Shown in pieces: positions 14,833 to 21,682 of a DNA stretch of 21,811 nt. Source of the stretch: a virus. A program made the position numbers and the translations under genes. Position 1 is the stretch's first letter, and every line of letters starts with the position of its first letter. A model generated the notes under the pieces. It did not search any database. It saw nothing but the letters and a program-made list of their open reading frames with translations, and was not told the DNA's origin. The stretch is taken from the IMG/VR virus record IMGVR_UViG_3300018080_000649, positions 1 to 21,811 of that record, one strand, 5' to 3'.

Positions 14833-15668
14833 CTTCTTAAATATCCTGTCTGTGTTGATTTTTCCCGGTCGCTTTGATTACCATCGCGATTAAGATCAAC
14901 ACCAAAAAACTTAAGATTTATAGCTTCGTCATAATAAGCCCGAGCTTTTGTTCTGTTATCGTCAAACTGTCTTCCTAAAGCCCAGTAAACAATCTCGGCA
15001 ACCTTATGAATTGTTGGTTCTTTGAATTTTTCGTAATCAAGTATTTGATTTTGAGAAATGATAATATTTCTCTTTTTTAAATCTCTTATAACCATCTCTG
15101 AAGCTATAAAATGCTGATCGTCCCATGTTGTTTTACCTGCTTCAAAGGCTTCTTTTAAAGATGTGTTTGAAAGATCTGGATAATAATCATAAAGAACAGA
15201 ATCCGATGAAAACTTGTTTCCAATGTATTTTAATGCAGTATTGACGTTTAAATCAGCACTAAATGACATGCGAATCCAATACATGTCGTAAATTCCCACC
15301 TTTGAAACACCCGAAACGTCATCACTATCAAGCTCTCTATCCCAACCTTTTAGACGGTCGGTTTTCCATTCGATAATTCCAGACTGCGCTAACGATGCAC
15401 TTGATAATGCCGTTCGGTCAATTAGATCAACTACTGCGTTCCACTGGTTACCGTACCAGGTTTCAACACTGACACTTGTCGCCTGGTCGTTAGCCGTATC
15501 GATTTCAATATATTTGTGATTAAATGGAAGATCACACGCGACATAAAGCCTATCGTCGGCAGCTACAAATGGAAGCGTATATGATCCACTGCGCCATTCG
15601 TTAAGCTCAACGGAAAGATCTTTTTCCGTGCCGTCGTCGTTCCAGAATATTCTTTGAATATCTATCAT
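14829..15668 (-). CDS. Head-tail connector-like protein with N-terminal beta domain (279 aa)
   Basis: Two parts are visible. Residues 1-160 are beta-rich (LPFVAADDRLYVACDLPFNH, YIEIDTANDQATSVSVETWY, YDMYWIRMSFSADLNVNTAL) and resemble a sandwich domain. Residues 180-279 are helical (QHFIASEMVIRDLKKRNIII, HKVAEIVYWALGRQFDDNRT, ARAYYDEAINLKFFGVDLNR), as in HK97 gp6 / SPP1 gp15-type adaptors that join the portal to the neck. I chose ATG 15668, which overlaps the previous stop as ATGA with GGGGA five bases upstream, over ATG 15680, which lacks a ribosome binding site. A fusion of a decoration-like domain to an adaptor is unusual. The adaptor call is by style and order. Confidence 0.65.
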   Translation of the reverse strand: MIDIQRIFWNDDGTEKDLSVELNEWRSGSYTLPFVAADDRLYVACDLPFNHKYIEIDTANDQATSVSVETWYGNQWNAVVDLIDRTALSSASLAQSGIIEWKTDRLKGWDRELDSDDVSGVSKVGIYDMYWIRMSFSADLNVNTALKYIGNKFSSDSVLYDYYPDLSNTSLKEAFEAGKTTWDDQHFIASEMVIRDLKKRNIIISQNQILDYEKFKEPTIHKVAEIVYWALGRQFDDNRTKARAYYDEAINLKFFGVDLNRDGNQSDREKSTQTGYLRR

Positions 15669-16264
15669 AACCTTCCCCATTGACGCACTGTCGATTCATA
15701 ATCACCGGCTGTTACCGCCTGGTTTTCTAAAACTTTCATAAATTGTTGAATAAGAGTAATTGCCGATGATAACTCGACTTTAGTCATCTCCGAGCCGTAA
15801 ACAATACGCTCGTCTTCCCAAACGGCAACACAGTCGCTTATTTCATTGGCGTTATATTCTGCCTCTATTGTTTTTCCTTGATTTAAAAGCTCAAGACACA
15901 TCGATGTCAAATCATAAAGCCTCGAACCCATAGCCTCGACAGCCGTGGAAACAACCGCCGATGCTTCGTTATTTCCGTAATAAATTGGATATAAAGATCC
16001 AAGATAATCAGATTGTGTAACAGCCGAGTTTTGAAAAAAGTTATCAAGCTGTTCGACAAAAGCCAGCCCGGTTGTTAACTCGCCTTTAGTAAGTTTTGTA
16101 GAAACCGTCGCTGCGTCACCATCGGCAAGAGACGACAGATCAGAAGATGCGCCTGATTTCCAATAAAGATTGTAAATAGCCGGAGCTTCGTTAATAAGCG
16201 ATTCACACGACGTCATAAAAGATTTGATATCTGTTTGTAAATTACTTGTTACACAATTAGACAT
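15665..16264 (-). CDS. Virion-region protein with two repeated halves, function unknown (199 aa)
   Basis: The protein is probably all helical and consists of two related halves of about 100 residues. The clearest match is residues 57-93 (KLTKGELTTGLAFVEQLDNF...) against 159-196 (EMTKVELSSAITLIQQFMKV...): both have TK-x-EL, a hydrophobic helix, QN or EN before QAVT/SAVT, and DY followed by S. The first parts of each half (TSCESLINEAPAIYNLY and TSMCLELLNQGKTIEAEY) also correspond. GAGGT precedes the ATG. No known family is recognised. Position just upstream of the connector gene suggests a head or neck component. Confidence 0.7.
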   Translation of the reverse strand: MSNCVTSNLQTDIKSFMTSCESLINEAPAIYNLYWKSGASSDLSSLADGDAATVSTKLTKGELTTGLAFVEQLDNFFQNSAVTQSDYLGSLYPIYYGNNEASAVVSTAVEAMGSRLYDLTSMCLELLNQGKTIEAEYNANEISDCVAVWEDERIVYGSEMTKVELSSAITLIQQFMKVLENQAVTAGDYESTVRQWGRL

Positions 16265-16271
16265 ATAAACC

Positions 16272-16751
16272 TCAATTCACTACTCTAAAAAATAAAATAA
16301 CAGTTAGATCACTTGCATTTGTGCCTTGATCAACGTATTTAATATCCAACGTATCACCTGGATCAAAAGGGTCAGAAAGTCCTGTAAAAATCCCTCCGTA
16401 ATCCACGTTACGTACTTCTCTTGTTGCGTATTTAGTTGTTGTTCTGCCGTTTAAATAAAATTCCATATCAAAATCTACAGAAGTTCTTGTGTTATCGTAT
16501 GTAAAGGCTTTAAGTTCTGATTTAATAGGAATTCTAATCGAGTTATCAGGGGTTAAATTAGAATAGGTAATCCAATCGCCATTTGACATAGTTCCGTTCA
16601 TAATTAAAGGAATAGTATAAACCGGCAGATCAAGAGCTATTTGTCTGGCTTCTTCAATAGCTGATTGAACCTCGTCGGCAGTAAATCCGTTTGTAGAATT
16701 ATCAAAAGGAGTAGTAAGAGCTATTTGAGATTTAAAATACTGGTTTCTCAT
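16272..16751 (-). CDS. Small beta-rich virion protein (159 aa)
   Basis: The N-terminus has FDNSTNGFTADEVQSAIEEA, a segment common near the start of phage structural and fibre proteins, where it forms a short helix before a beta domain. The remainder looks like a beta-sandwich (LPVYTIPLIMNGTMSNGDWI, VDFDMEFYLNGRTTTKYATR, LTVILFFRVVN). The start overlaps the previous stop as ATGA. It may be a head-fibre or decoration component. No catalytic motif or signal peptide is present. Function beyond virion structure is not assignable. Confidence 0.65.
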   Translation of the reverse strand: MRNQYFKSQIALTTPFDNSTNGFTADEVQSAIEEARQIALDLPVYTIPLIMNGTMSNGDWITYSNLTPDNSIRIPIKSELKAFTYDNTRTSVDFDMEFYLNGRTTTKYATREVRNVDYGGIFTGLSDPFDPGDTLDIKYVDQGTNASDLTVILFFRVVN

Positions 16752-17059
16752 CCTAATTCCTGGCAGATAACATTGTTTCCAGATGAACCTGCTATTAAAT
16801 AAAGTCCAACGTCTCCAACAGGGACGGCTACTTCTTGTCTTTTTTCAATTGGGATACCCTTATTCGCACCAGATGTTGCCACGCCAGTTGGTCCGTAATA
16901 AACAGTATTGTTTGAATCGTTGTATAAAATAACCAACTGTCGCTTCTCATCGCGACTGCCGCCAACCTTAGCCTCAATCTGAGTAGACCCAACAGATAAC
17001 GTTGTGGCAACATACGTTTGATCGTAAACTTCTGCACGTTCACCATACCATTGGCCCAT
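16748..17059 (-). CDS. Small beta-sandwich virion protein (103 aa)
   Basis: The second half reads KRQLVILYNDSNNTVYYGPT followed by GVATSGANKGIPI and LYLIAGSSGNNVICQEL. The pattern R-x-x-hydrophobic-x-N, a Y-x-G-x-x-GV turn, G-x-P and a final EL recurs in the C-terminal end of the fibre-like protein encoded at 17310-18188 and, more weakly, in the two small proteins upstream of it. AAGGA lies before the TAATG junction. Such small sandwich proteins are typical of decoration or fibre-tip elements. Exact location in the virion is unknown. Confidence 0.65.
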   Translation of the reverse strand: MGQWYGERAEVYDQTYVATTLSVGSTQIEAKVGGSRDEKRQLVILYNDSNNTVYYGPTGVATSGANKGIPIEKRQEVAVPVGDVGLYLIAGSSGNNVICQELG

Positions 17060-17271
17060 TATTCAGCGTCCTTTGGCTTTTCGATTACTTGTTTTAATTC
17101 CATAATATGATCTTCACATTTTTTAAGATGTAAAACCATGTCCTTATAAAGAGTGTAAAAATCTACCATCTCTTTTCCGGATATTTTAAAATCAGCTCTG
17201 GTCATTACAAAATTCATAAAATCAGCAATGCGCTTTACCTCGGCTTCGGTAAATGTAATTTGATCTGTCAT
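17059..17271 (-). CDS. Small helical protein of unknown function (70 aa)
   Basis: A fully helical-looking charged protein: ITFTEAEVKRIADFMNFVMT, then KEMVDFYTLYKDMVLHLKKC and EDHIMELKQVIEKP. Two or three helices with heptad spacing suggest a helical hairpin or oligomer. GGGGA lies six bases before ATG, immediately after a stem-loop. It is embedded among virion genes and joined to the next by TAATG. I do not recognise a family with certainty and give no function. Confidence 0.65.
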   Translation of the reverse strand: MTDQITFTEAEVKRIADFMNFVMTRADFKISGKEMVDFYTLYKDMVLHLKKCEDHIMELKQVIEKPKDAE

Positions 17272-17280
17272 TTTATCCCC

Positions 17281-17307
17281 AAAAGAGGGAAGGGCACAGG
17301 CCCTTCC
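17281..17307 (-). terminator. Stem-loop terminator or attenuator after the fibre-like gene
   Basis: On the minus strand GGAAGGGC (17307-17300) and GCCCTTCC (17295-17288) form a perfect eight-base stem with loop CTGT, followed by CTCTTTT (to 17281). It stands three bases after the tandem stops TAA TAG of the upstream gene. The U-tract is short and interrupted, so partial termination or mRNA end protection is more likely than a full stop. Confidence 0.6.
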
Positions 17308-17309
17308 TA

Positions 17310-18188
17310 TTAACTAAGTTCCATAACACGCATGTCTTCAGACGATGCACCAGTTCCGCCAATTACTTGTGGTGTTACAGATGGTCCGATTCTCCAAACA
17401 TGTTGCATACCAGGATGTAGTGGATAACCATTGGTTGTAGTTACACCGGTTTTTCCAAAATAAAGCGATTTGTTGCCTTCGTTTGCCGTGGCAAGCCATT
17501 TTCTGCTGGCAAGAGCAGACGCTACAACGTTAATAGCAGCTGCAGAAACCGCAGTTGCTGTGTTTTCAATTGCCGTATCAGCAAGATCATCATCAAGATC
17601 AATTGAATTTGTGACGTTTACATCTAAAGAACCGCCAGTTGATCCAATTGCATTTCCAGATCCGTCGTTTAACCATGCATCAACAGAGTCGCTTGCTGCT
17701 GTTAAATCGCGAATATCAAGATCAGAAGCATCAACTGTTAAAGAGCCGCCGCCATCATCAACACTGATTCCGCCTTGAAGCTCGGCTAAAACATCAGTGT
17801 CGGTGACATAAAGCTCACCTAAATTGTTGGATTTAAACGAAGCATAATCACCATCGGCTGATGTAGACGCTGCCAGGGTATCTTGTCTAACGGCAAGAAT
17901 CTGTTGGCCATCGTCGCCACTGGAATGCGCCGAATCTTCTGCATAAATACCAAGACCAGGAGCTGCTGCAATGTTTACGTCTAAAGCATTTGACGTTACA
18001 GCAACTTCGTTTCCAGACGAATCGATTATTGGACCAGAAACTCTAAGCCATTCAAGAGCGTTTAAGGTTTCCGAGCCGATCAAATCACCATCGGTACCGG
18101 CTCTAACAAATGCACCTATTGAACTTGACGCAGCAATAGAATTAGCATCGGTTGGATCAAAAATAAGCCTGTTAGTTACACATGACAT
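17310..18188 (-). CDS. Head-fibre or decoration-like structural protein (292 aa)
   Basis: AAGGAGAC lies eight bases before the ATG. Residues about 80-125 contain HSSGDDGQQILAVRQDTLAA and DGDYASFKSNNLGELYVTD, a module I associate with phage fibre-like structural proteins. Between residues 140 and 205 there are short repeats of the type GG-x-L-x-V-x (GGGSLTVDAS, TGGSLDVNVT), suggestive of a fibrous beta structure. The C-terminal 65 residues (KWLATANEGNKSLYFGKTGV, then NGYPLHPG and a final MEL) form a small sandwich related to the neighbouring small proteins. The composition is rich in Ala, Ser and Asp with almost no aromatic residues in the middle. Its place in the head cluster suggests a capsid fibre rather than a tail fibre. 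Confidence 0.65.
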   Translation of the reverse strand: MSCVTNRLIFDPTDANSIAASSSIGAFVRAGTDGDLIGSETLNALEWLRVSGPIIDSSGNEVAVTSNALDVNIAAAPGLGIYAEDSAHSSGDDGQQILAVRQDTLAASTSADGDYASFKSNNLGELYVTDTDVLAELQGGISVDDGGGSLTVDASDLDIRDLTAASDSVDAWLNDGSGNAIGSTGGSLDVNVTNSIDLDDDLADTAIENTATAVSAAAINVVASALASRKWLATANEGNKSLYFGKTGVTTTNGYPLHPGMQHVWRIGPSVTPQVIGGTGASSEDMRVMELS

Positions 18189-18256
18189 ACTCGTGTCTCC
18201 TTTAATGGAATTAAAAAATTAAAATACACCCTCGTATCGGATGATTTTTTATTTTC

Positions 18257-18586
18257 TTAACTCCATGATATCACTTCAAGCAACTGCGCGGCTTGAGGCG
18301 ATTGAAAATAAAGCGTTAAACTTGCCGACGATGCTATATTATTTTCACAATACTGCTGACCTGGAAACAGTGTCCAATAAGTTGTCCCAGATGTCCCAAC
18401 AGAATATGCTAATTTCATAAGACCATTAGATCTATTTTGAATCTTAAAAAATTTCGTACTCGACGGAAGAGCATACGACACTTCAGTATTTGCAATTGGA
18501 ATTGAGACGTTTGCAACTATTGGTGTTGTCGCCGTTAAACCAGAAACATCTAATTGCCCTGCAAGGGAACTATTAACACTGGTCAT
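18257..18586 (-). CDS. Small beta-sandwich virion protein (109 aa)
   Basis: Start at ATG 18586 is chosen: it lies two bases after the previous stop and GAGGAA is 10-12 bases upstream, while the frame's earlier start would be TTG 18604. Beta-strand-like segments include TPIVANVSIPIANTEVSYAL, FFKIQNRSNGLMKLAYSVGT and YWTLFPGQQYCENN. The centre (F-x-I-Q-N-x-S) and the later P-G-Q turn match the neighbouring small protein in pattern. It is probably a decoration or fibre-base protein. The gene is followed by a 68-base AT-rich gap in which I see only the ribosome binding site of the next gene. Confidence 0.62.
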   Translation of the reverse strand: MTSVNSSLAGQLDVSGLTATTPIVANVSIPIANTEVSYALPSSTKFFKIQNRSNGLMKLAYSVGTSGTTYWTLFPGQQYCENNIASSASLTLYFQSPQAAQLLEVISWS

Positions 18587-18587
18587 T

Positions 18588-18974
18588 TTATGCCAATTCC
18601 TCAACCGTTATTGTGGGAGTTCCACTTGCGGCTTTTGCATAAATTAAAATATCATCAGTAATCGAATAATGTCGTTCACTTCCGTTTGCTACCGTGACAC
18701 CGACATATCCGCTTACGCTATTGTCAAAATTAAGTTTAATCTCTATTCCCGAAAGATTTTGAATACCGATTTCGTTTCTATCGGTAAGCGCCGTTGCGGG
18801 AAGTACCGTCCACGATGTTGAGCTAATTTGAACCTCGGTTATCTTACCTTCGGTAGTAAGACCTGATGGACGAATTTGTGCACTGCCGCATAAAGTCGTT
18901 CGAACGGCAACGTTTCCATCACATTCGACAAACTTCAGTTGCTCTTTTGTATTTATATTTGGGGGTAACGCCAT
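18588..18974 (-). CDS. Small beta-sandwich virion protein with hairpin-occluded start (128 aa)
   Basis: Beta-rich protein with VAVRTTLCGSAQIRPSGLTT, EIGIQNLSGIEIKLNFDNS, HYSITDDILIYAKAASGTPT and a terminal VEELA. The I-x-I-Q-N-x-S strand and the final EEL resemble the neighbouring small proteins. No Shine-Dalgarno lies within 15 bases of ATG 18974-18972: that space is filled by a perfect stem-loop. A good UAAGG lies just 5' of the stem, so initiation may need the folded hairpin to bring it near the start. The alternative is weak expression. The role is probably virion decoration. Confidence 0.65.
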   Translation of the reverse strand: MALPPNINTKEQLKFVECDGNVAVRTTLCGSAQIRPSGLTTEGKITEVQISSTSWTVLPATALTDRNEIGIQNLSGIEIKLNFDNSVSGYVGVTVANGSERHYSITDDILIYAKAASGTPTITVEELA

Positions 18975-18978
18975 GATG

Positions 18979-19002
18979 AAAAAGGGGGCAAGTTGCCCCC
19001 TT
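18979..19002 (-). terminator. Strong stem-loop between decoration gene and next start codon
   Basis: On the minus strand AAGGGGGCAA (19002-18993) is followed by one C and then its exact complement TTGCCCCCTT (18991-18982), then TTT to 18979. This folds as an 8-9 base-pair GC-rich hairpin with a 3-5 base loop and a five-U run counting the stem end. It has the form of an intrinsic terminator or attenuator that would raise capsid-gene transcripts over downstream ones. It also lies between a Shine-Dalgarno and the ATG at 18974, so a translational role is possible. Confidence 0.75.
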
Positions 19003-19007
19003 CCTTA
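19003..19007 (-). promoter_or_regulatory. Shine-Dalgarno abutting the 5' side of a hairpin
   Basis: UAAGG at 19007-19003 lies 28 bases before ATG 18974, too far for normal initiation. The hairpin at 19002-18982 fills the space; with it folded, only seven bases (UUUCAUC) remain between the stem and AUG. This would restore a usable spacing for the 128-residue protein gene. Confidence 0.45.
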
Positions 19008-19008
19008 T

Positions 19009-19416
19009 TTATGCAGCCTTGTAATAGGCTAAATAAACATTGATTTTCCCTGCTGTAAGATCAGCAGTTCCAATAACCAAATCTACAGTTTCGTCTTCGG
19101 CTACAACCAAAGACTGACCCGCTGTTTCTTTAACAGTAAAATCATCGACGAGGTTAGCTACGGCGCCAGACGTTGTGTCCATAAACGCGTCTGCGTCACC
19201 AGTTGACGTACCGATTTGAACTGTTGCCAAGCCAGCGGACGTGCACGCTGTTTCAACTTGAACACATGCATCAACAACTAAAGCTTTTTTCAAAAACTTA
19301 GCTAAAGAATACGTGCCCTGTGCACCCGTGTCTTCAGAAAAATCGTATGTGAGCTTTTCTACTTTAAGCTCATTACTCCATGCACTTATTTCTTTGTATG
19401 CATTTGCATTAGCCAT
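19009..19416 (-). CDS. Probable head decoration protein (135 aa)
   Basis: Small, Ala/Thr/Val-rich beta protein encoded shortly after the major capsid gene. Motifs include ALVVDACVQVETACTSAGLA, TVQIGTSTGDADAFMDTTSG and LVIGTADLTAGKINVYLAYY, a pattern seen in small virion surface proteins. AAGGAAT precedes the ATG and the start overlaps the previous stop as TAATG. It ends just before a strong stem-loop, so transcripts covering capsid and decoration genes may be made in excess of those for later genes, fitting the high copy number of both. Decoration is inferred from position and composition. Confidence 0.65.
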   Translation of the reverse strand: MANANAYKEISAWSNELKVEKLTYDFSEDTGAQGTYSLAKFLKKALVVDACVQVETACTSAGLATVQIGTSTGDADAFMDTTSGAVANLVDDFTVKETAGQSLVVAEDETVDLVIGTADLTAGKINVYLAYYKAA

Positions 19417-19631
19417 TATTTAATTCCTTTCGTATCAGAACGTTTTTTTCTCGTAGGTTTTCGAAGATCTCCCATAATAAACGCAATAAAACGGCTATTA
19501 TGAGAGATGATATTGATAACCTTAATCGGTGTTCTAATTTCTTTGACCCTTATGATCAAATCTTCTGGAGTCTTTGCAGAAATATAATCTAAAGACTCAT
19601 ACGGATTAAGGCTATCAAATAATTCAGTCAT
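19416..19631 (-). CDS. Small protein between capsid and decoration genes, function unknown (71 aa)
   Basis: Contains an acidic N-terminal helix (LFDSLNPYESLDYISAKT), a short alpha/beta core (PEDLIIRVKEIRTPIKVINI, NSRFIAFIMGDLR) and a basic tail (KPTRKKRSDTKGIK). The core pattern P-x-K-V-I-x-I followed by a strand recurs, in my experience, in small phage proteins near capsid genes, but no function is known to me. Both ends are TAATG junctions, so it is coupled to the major capsid and decoration genes. The basic tail could bind nucleic acid. Confidence 0.6.
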   Translation of the reverse strand: MTELFDSLNPYESLDYISAKTPEDLIIRVKEIRTPIKVINIISHNSRFIAFIMGDLRKPTRKKRSDTKGIK

Positions 19632-20485
19632 TACGATCCTTGAACTCTAATGTGTTTTACATTGCCAGCGATTCCAAGCTTAGCACCAAAAACTAAATCA
19701 ACAGACATGTTGTAACCAAACTTGTTTTGGGAATGAAGGTCAGAGATTTTAACCTGAACTTCAGTTTGTTGTACAAGATGCAAGAAATCTGGATGAAAAA
19801 ACAAACCGTAATCTTCAGATCGGCTGTTGTCTTCAAAAAGATAAAAACCAAAACGCTTAAGAGCAACTTCGCCACCAATTACTGGAGAATCAGTTGCGCC
19901 GTATTCGGTTGAACTTAATGTAGTGTCGTCTAAAACATCTTTGTAATAACTAGGATCGATCAGTCCATACCATGGCTTGTTTTTTAACCATTTTGCCTGA
20001 CCAGCAAGCTTTCTGATGTCAGAAACTTGGTTGGCGTTCATATCTGTAGATACGATCTCATGATCAGGAGTTGCAGCCGAAGGAGAAACTAAAGAATATA
20101 GATATTCGTTTATTTGATTATTCATCGCATAAACCAAAGAATCCATAACCTCAGAGTTGCCTTCATCGATAAGAGATTGAATCGATACTAAATCTTCAAA
20201 CTCGTAAGAAGCAACCGCTCTTTTGTCGGCTTTGATTTCGATCTCTGTCATAGACAAAGCTTCTGGTGAAAAAGAATCCGCATCTGTTCCAACTGTTAAA
20301 AGCTGGCCGTTAGGAGCGTTGACTTGAGATACTGTTACAGTATCGCCGCCTTTTTTGATCGCGCCTTTGTAGTCTTTATTGACTAATGCACCTAAAAGTT
20401 GAGCAGCCCTAAGTTCTTTAGTAAACATTGGACTCCAGAATTGTTGTATCTGACCTTGTACTTCAGCTAATGTAGTTACACTCAT
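19631..20485 (-). CDS. Major capsid protein (284 aa)
   Basis: Start 20485 (MSVTTLAEVQ) is chosen because GGGAG lies seven bases upstream; the frame opens eight residues earlier without a ribosome binding site. The sequence has the layout of HK97-fold coat proteins of the P22-like type: an N-terminal arm, then IKKGGDTVTVSQVNAPNGQL, a long spine-helix region (SIQSLIDEGNSEVMDSLVYA, MNNQINEYLYSLV), a P-domain part (PWYGLIDPSYYKDVLDD) and a C-terminal strand region ending in VFGAKLGIAGNVKHIRV. The preceding gene encodes a scaffold, as in P22-like and many siphoviral heads, so no delta domain is expected or seen. The length of 284 residues is typical. Fold-family assignment is by eye. Confidence 0.88.
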   Translation of the reverse strand: MSVTTLAEVQGQIQQFWSPMFTKELRAAQLLGALVNKDYKGAIKKGGDTVTVSQVNAPNGQLLTVGTDADSFSPEALSMTEIEIKADKRAVASYEFEDLVSIQSLIDEGNSEVMDSLVYAMNNQINEYLYSLVSPSAATPDHEIVSTDMNANQVSDIRKLAGQAKWLKNKPWYGLIDPSYYKDVLDDTTLSSTEYGATDSPVIGGEVALKRFGFYLFEDNSRSEDYGLFFHPDFLHLVQQTEVQVKISDLHSQNKFGYNMSVDLVFGAKLGIAGNVKHIRVQGS

Positions 20486-20520
20486 TGATTGACTCCCTTC
20501 AATCGGCAACTAAACGCTAA

Positions 20521-21165
20521 CTATTGAGAGGATCTAACCTCCTTTAGTCGTGCTCGCATTTCTTTTGCCGGTAATTTTTTCCATTCTTCATATGTTAATG
20601 TTTGACCGACACCTTTTGGAGCATTTGCTGGCATATTCGCCCCACTGGGACGTTTAATAACTTCTGGAAACTGCGACTGAAACTTATCAACGTATTTTGT
20701 CACGGACATTTCGTCGATTTCAGTCGATTCTGGATGAATAACGATCTCATTAAGATCTACAAGACCCCAATACTTTTGATCGATATCTCCATTACCAAGA
20801 GCTTTTTTAAACGCATCGAACTTACGCATGTCTGTAAACTGTGTTTGCATACCGCTAAGTTTTTGAGTTGTTTCTTCTAGCTCTTTGTTTTTTAACTCTA
20901 TGATTTTTTCATAGTTTTGTTGTTTCAGAAGCTCGTCTTCAGTTCGTTTCTTCTCTTCGGCTTCGAACCTACCAAGCCGTTCGCGGGCTTCTCGAAGCTC
21001 CTCGTCGCGCCTTTTCTTCTCGGATAAAAGCTTTCGATGAGTGTCGTAAGAAACTTGCTGTGAACCACCAGCTGGTGTTTCCTCTGATGTCTGAGAACTC
21101 ATATCAGAACTACCACCGGCAGTATCCTGATCTGACCCACTGGGATTTTGATTTCCGTCAAGCAT
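20521..21165 (-). CDS. Capsid scaffolding protein (214 aa)
   Basis: The N-terminal 40 residues are disordered and rich in Ser, Gly, Gln and Asp. Residues about 45-110 form a strongly charged coiled coil (LLSEKKRRDEELREARERLG, IIELKNKELEETTQKL). The centre (MRKFDAFKKALGNGDIDQKY, WGLVDLNEIVI) is typical of phage scaffolds, and the C-terminal helix (TYEEWKKLPAKEMRARLKEV) has the basic helix that contacts coat subunits. AAGGA precedes the ATG. It lies directly upstream of the major capsid gene and should be removed during head maturation. No protease domain is present. Confidence 0.87.
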   Translation of the reverse strand: MLDGNQNPSGSDQDTAGGSSDMSSQTSEETPAGGSQQVSYDTHRKLLSEKKRRDEELREARERLGRFEAEEKKRTEDELLKQQNYEKIIELKNKELEETTQKLSGMQTQFTDMRKFDAFKKALGNGDIDQKYWGLVDLNEIVIHPESTEIDEMSVTKYVDKFQSQFPEVIKRPSGANMPANAPKGVGQTLTYEEWKKLPAKEMRARLKEVRSSQ

Positions 21166-21187
21166 TGTCGATTCCTTAATTGTTTAT

Positions 21188-21682
21188 TTATAGTTTATAC
21201 TTATTTACCAAATCGCCAAACGTTTTGCGATAAAAACGTTGAAGCTGTTTGATTTCAAGCTGTGAAAGATGATTAAATGGCCGTCCGTTTTGTTCAACAT
21301 ATTGTGCTAGCTTTTGATTTGTTAGATTTTCACCACGACGTCGTCCATATGGGCCAATCGTTAGGCGTCCTCGTTTTATCTTTCTAATCTTCATCGAATC
21401 AAGCATCTGACCGGTAAAGGTTAAATTACTTCTTGATGGACGTGTAAACTTGTTAAGTAATTGCTTGTTATCTTTTCTATATTGTACGTAATTTTCAGAT
21501 AGGCCAATAAGTTTTTTCTTTTTACCGTAATCGCGCCTAACACCGTATCCAAGACGAGTTCTTTTTTTGATAAGAAAAATAGATTGCTTGCCTAAAGCCT
21601 TTAGTACACGCTGAGACTGTGTTTGTTTAAAAACGCTTTTAAATCTAGATAAAAACTTTTTTAGATCAAGTTCTGCAGCCAT
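21188..21682 (-). CDS. HK97 gp10-like neck / virion morphogenesis protein (164 aa)
   Basis: Very basic protein (many Arg and Lys). Its N-terminus is helical (LKKFLSRFKSVFKQTQSQRV), followed by the central segment RSNLTFTGQMLDSMKIRKIK, then LTIGPYGRRR, QKLAQYVEQNGRPFNHLSQL and a last helix with QRFYRKTFGDLVNKY. The FTG-x-M-x-x-S-(M/L) and (A/E)-x-x-Q-E/N-x-G-R-P-F segments match the gp10/virion-morphogenesis pattern seen in head-tail joining proteins. In many phages that gene lies after the adaptor genes; here it precedes the scaffold. The start forms TAATG with the upstream gene. Confidence 0.72.
   Translation of the reverse strand: MAAELDLKKFLSRFKSVFKQTQSQRVLKALGKQSIFLIKKRTRLGYGVRRDYGKKKKLIGLSENYVQYRKDNKQLLNKFTRPSRSNLTFTGQMLDSMKIRKIKRGRLTIGPYGRRRGENLTNQKLAQYVEQNGRPFNHLSQLEIKQLQRFYRKTFGDLVNKYKL

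Noticed and set aside
18189-18256. Possible terminator or promoter in the 68-base AT-rich gap
   Set aside because: Only a weak five-base stem with a G-U pair (CATCC/GGGTG) is present, and no convincing -35/-10 pair. The AAGGAG of the next gene explains the downstream end.
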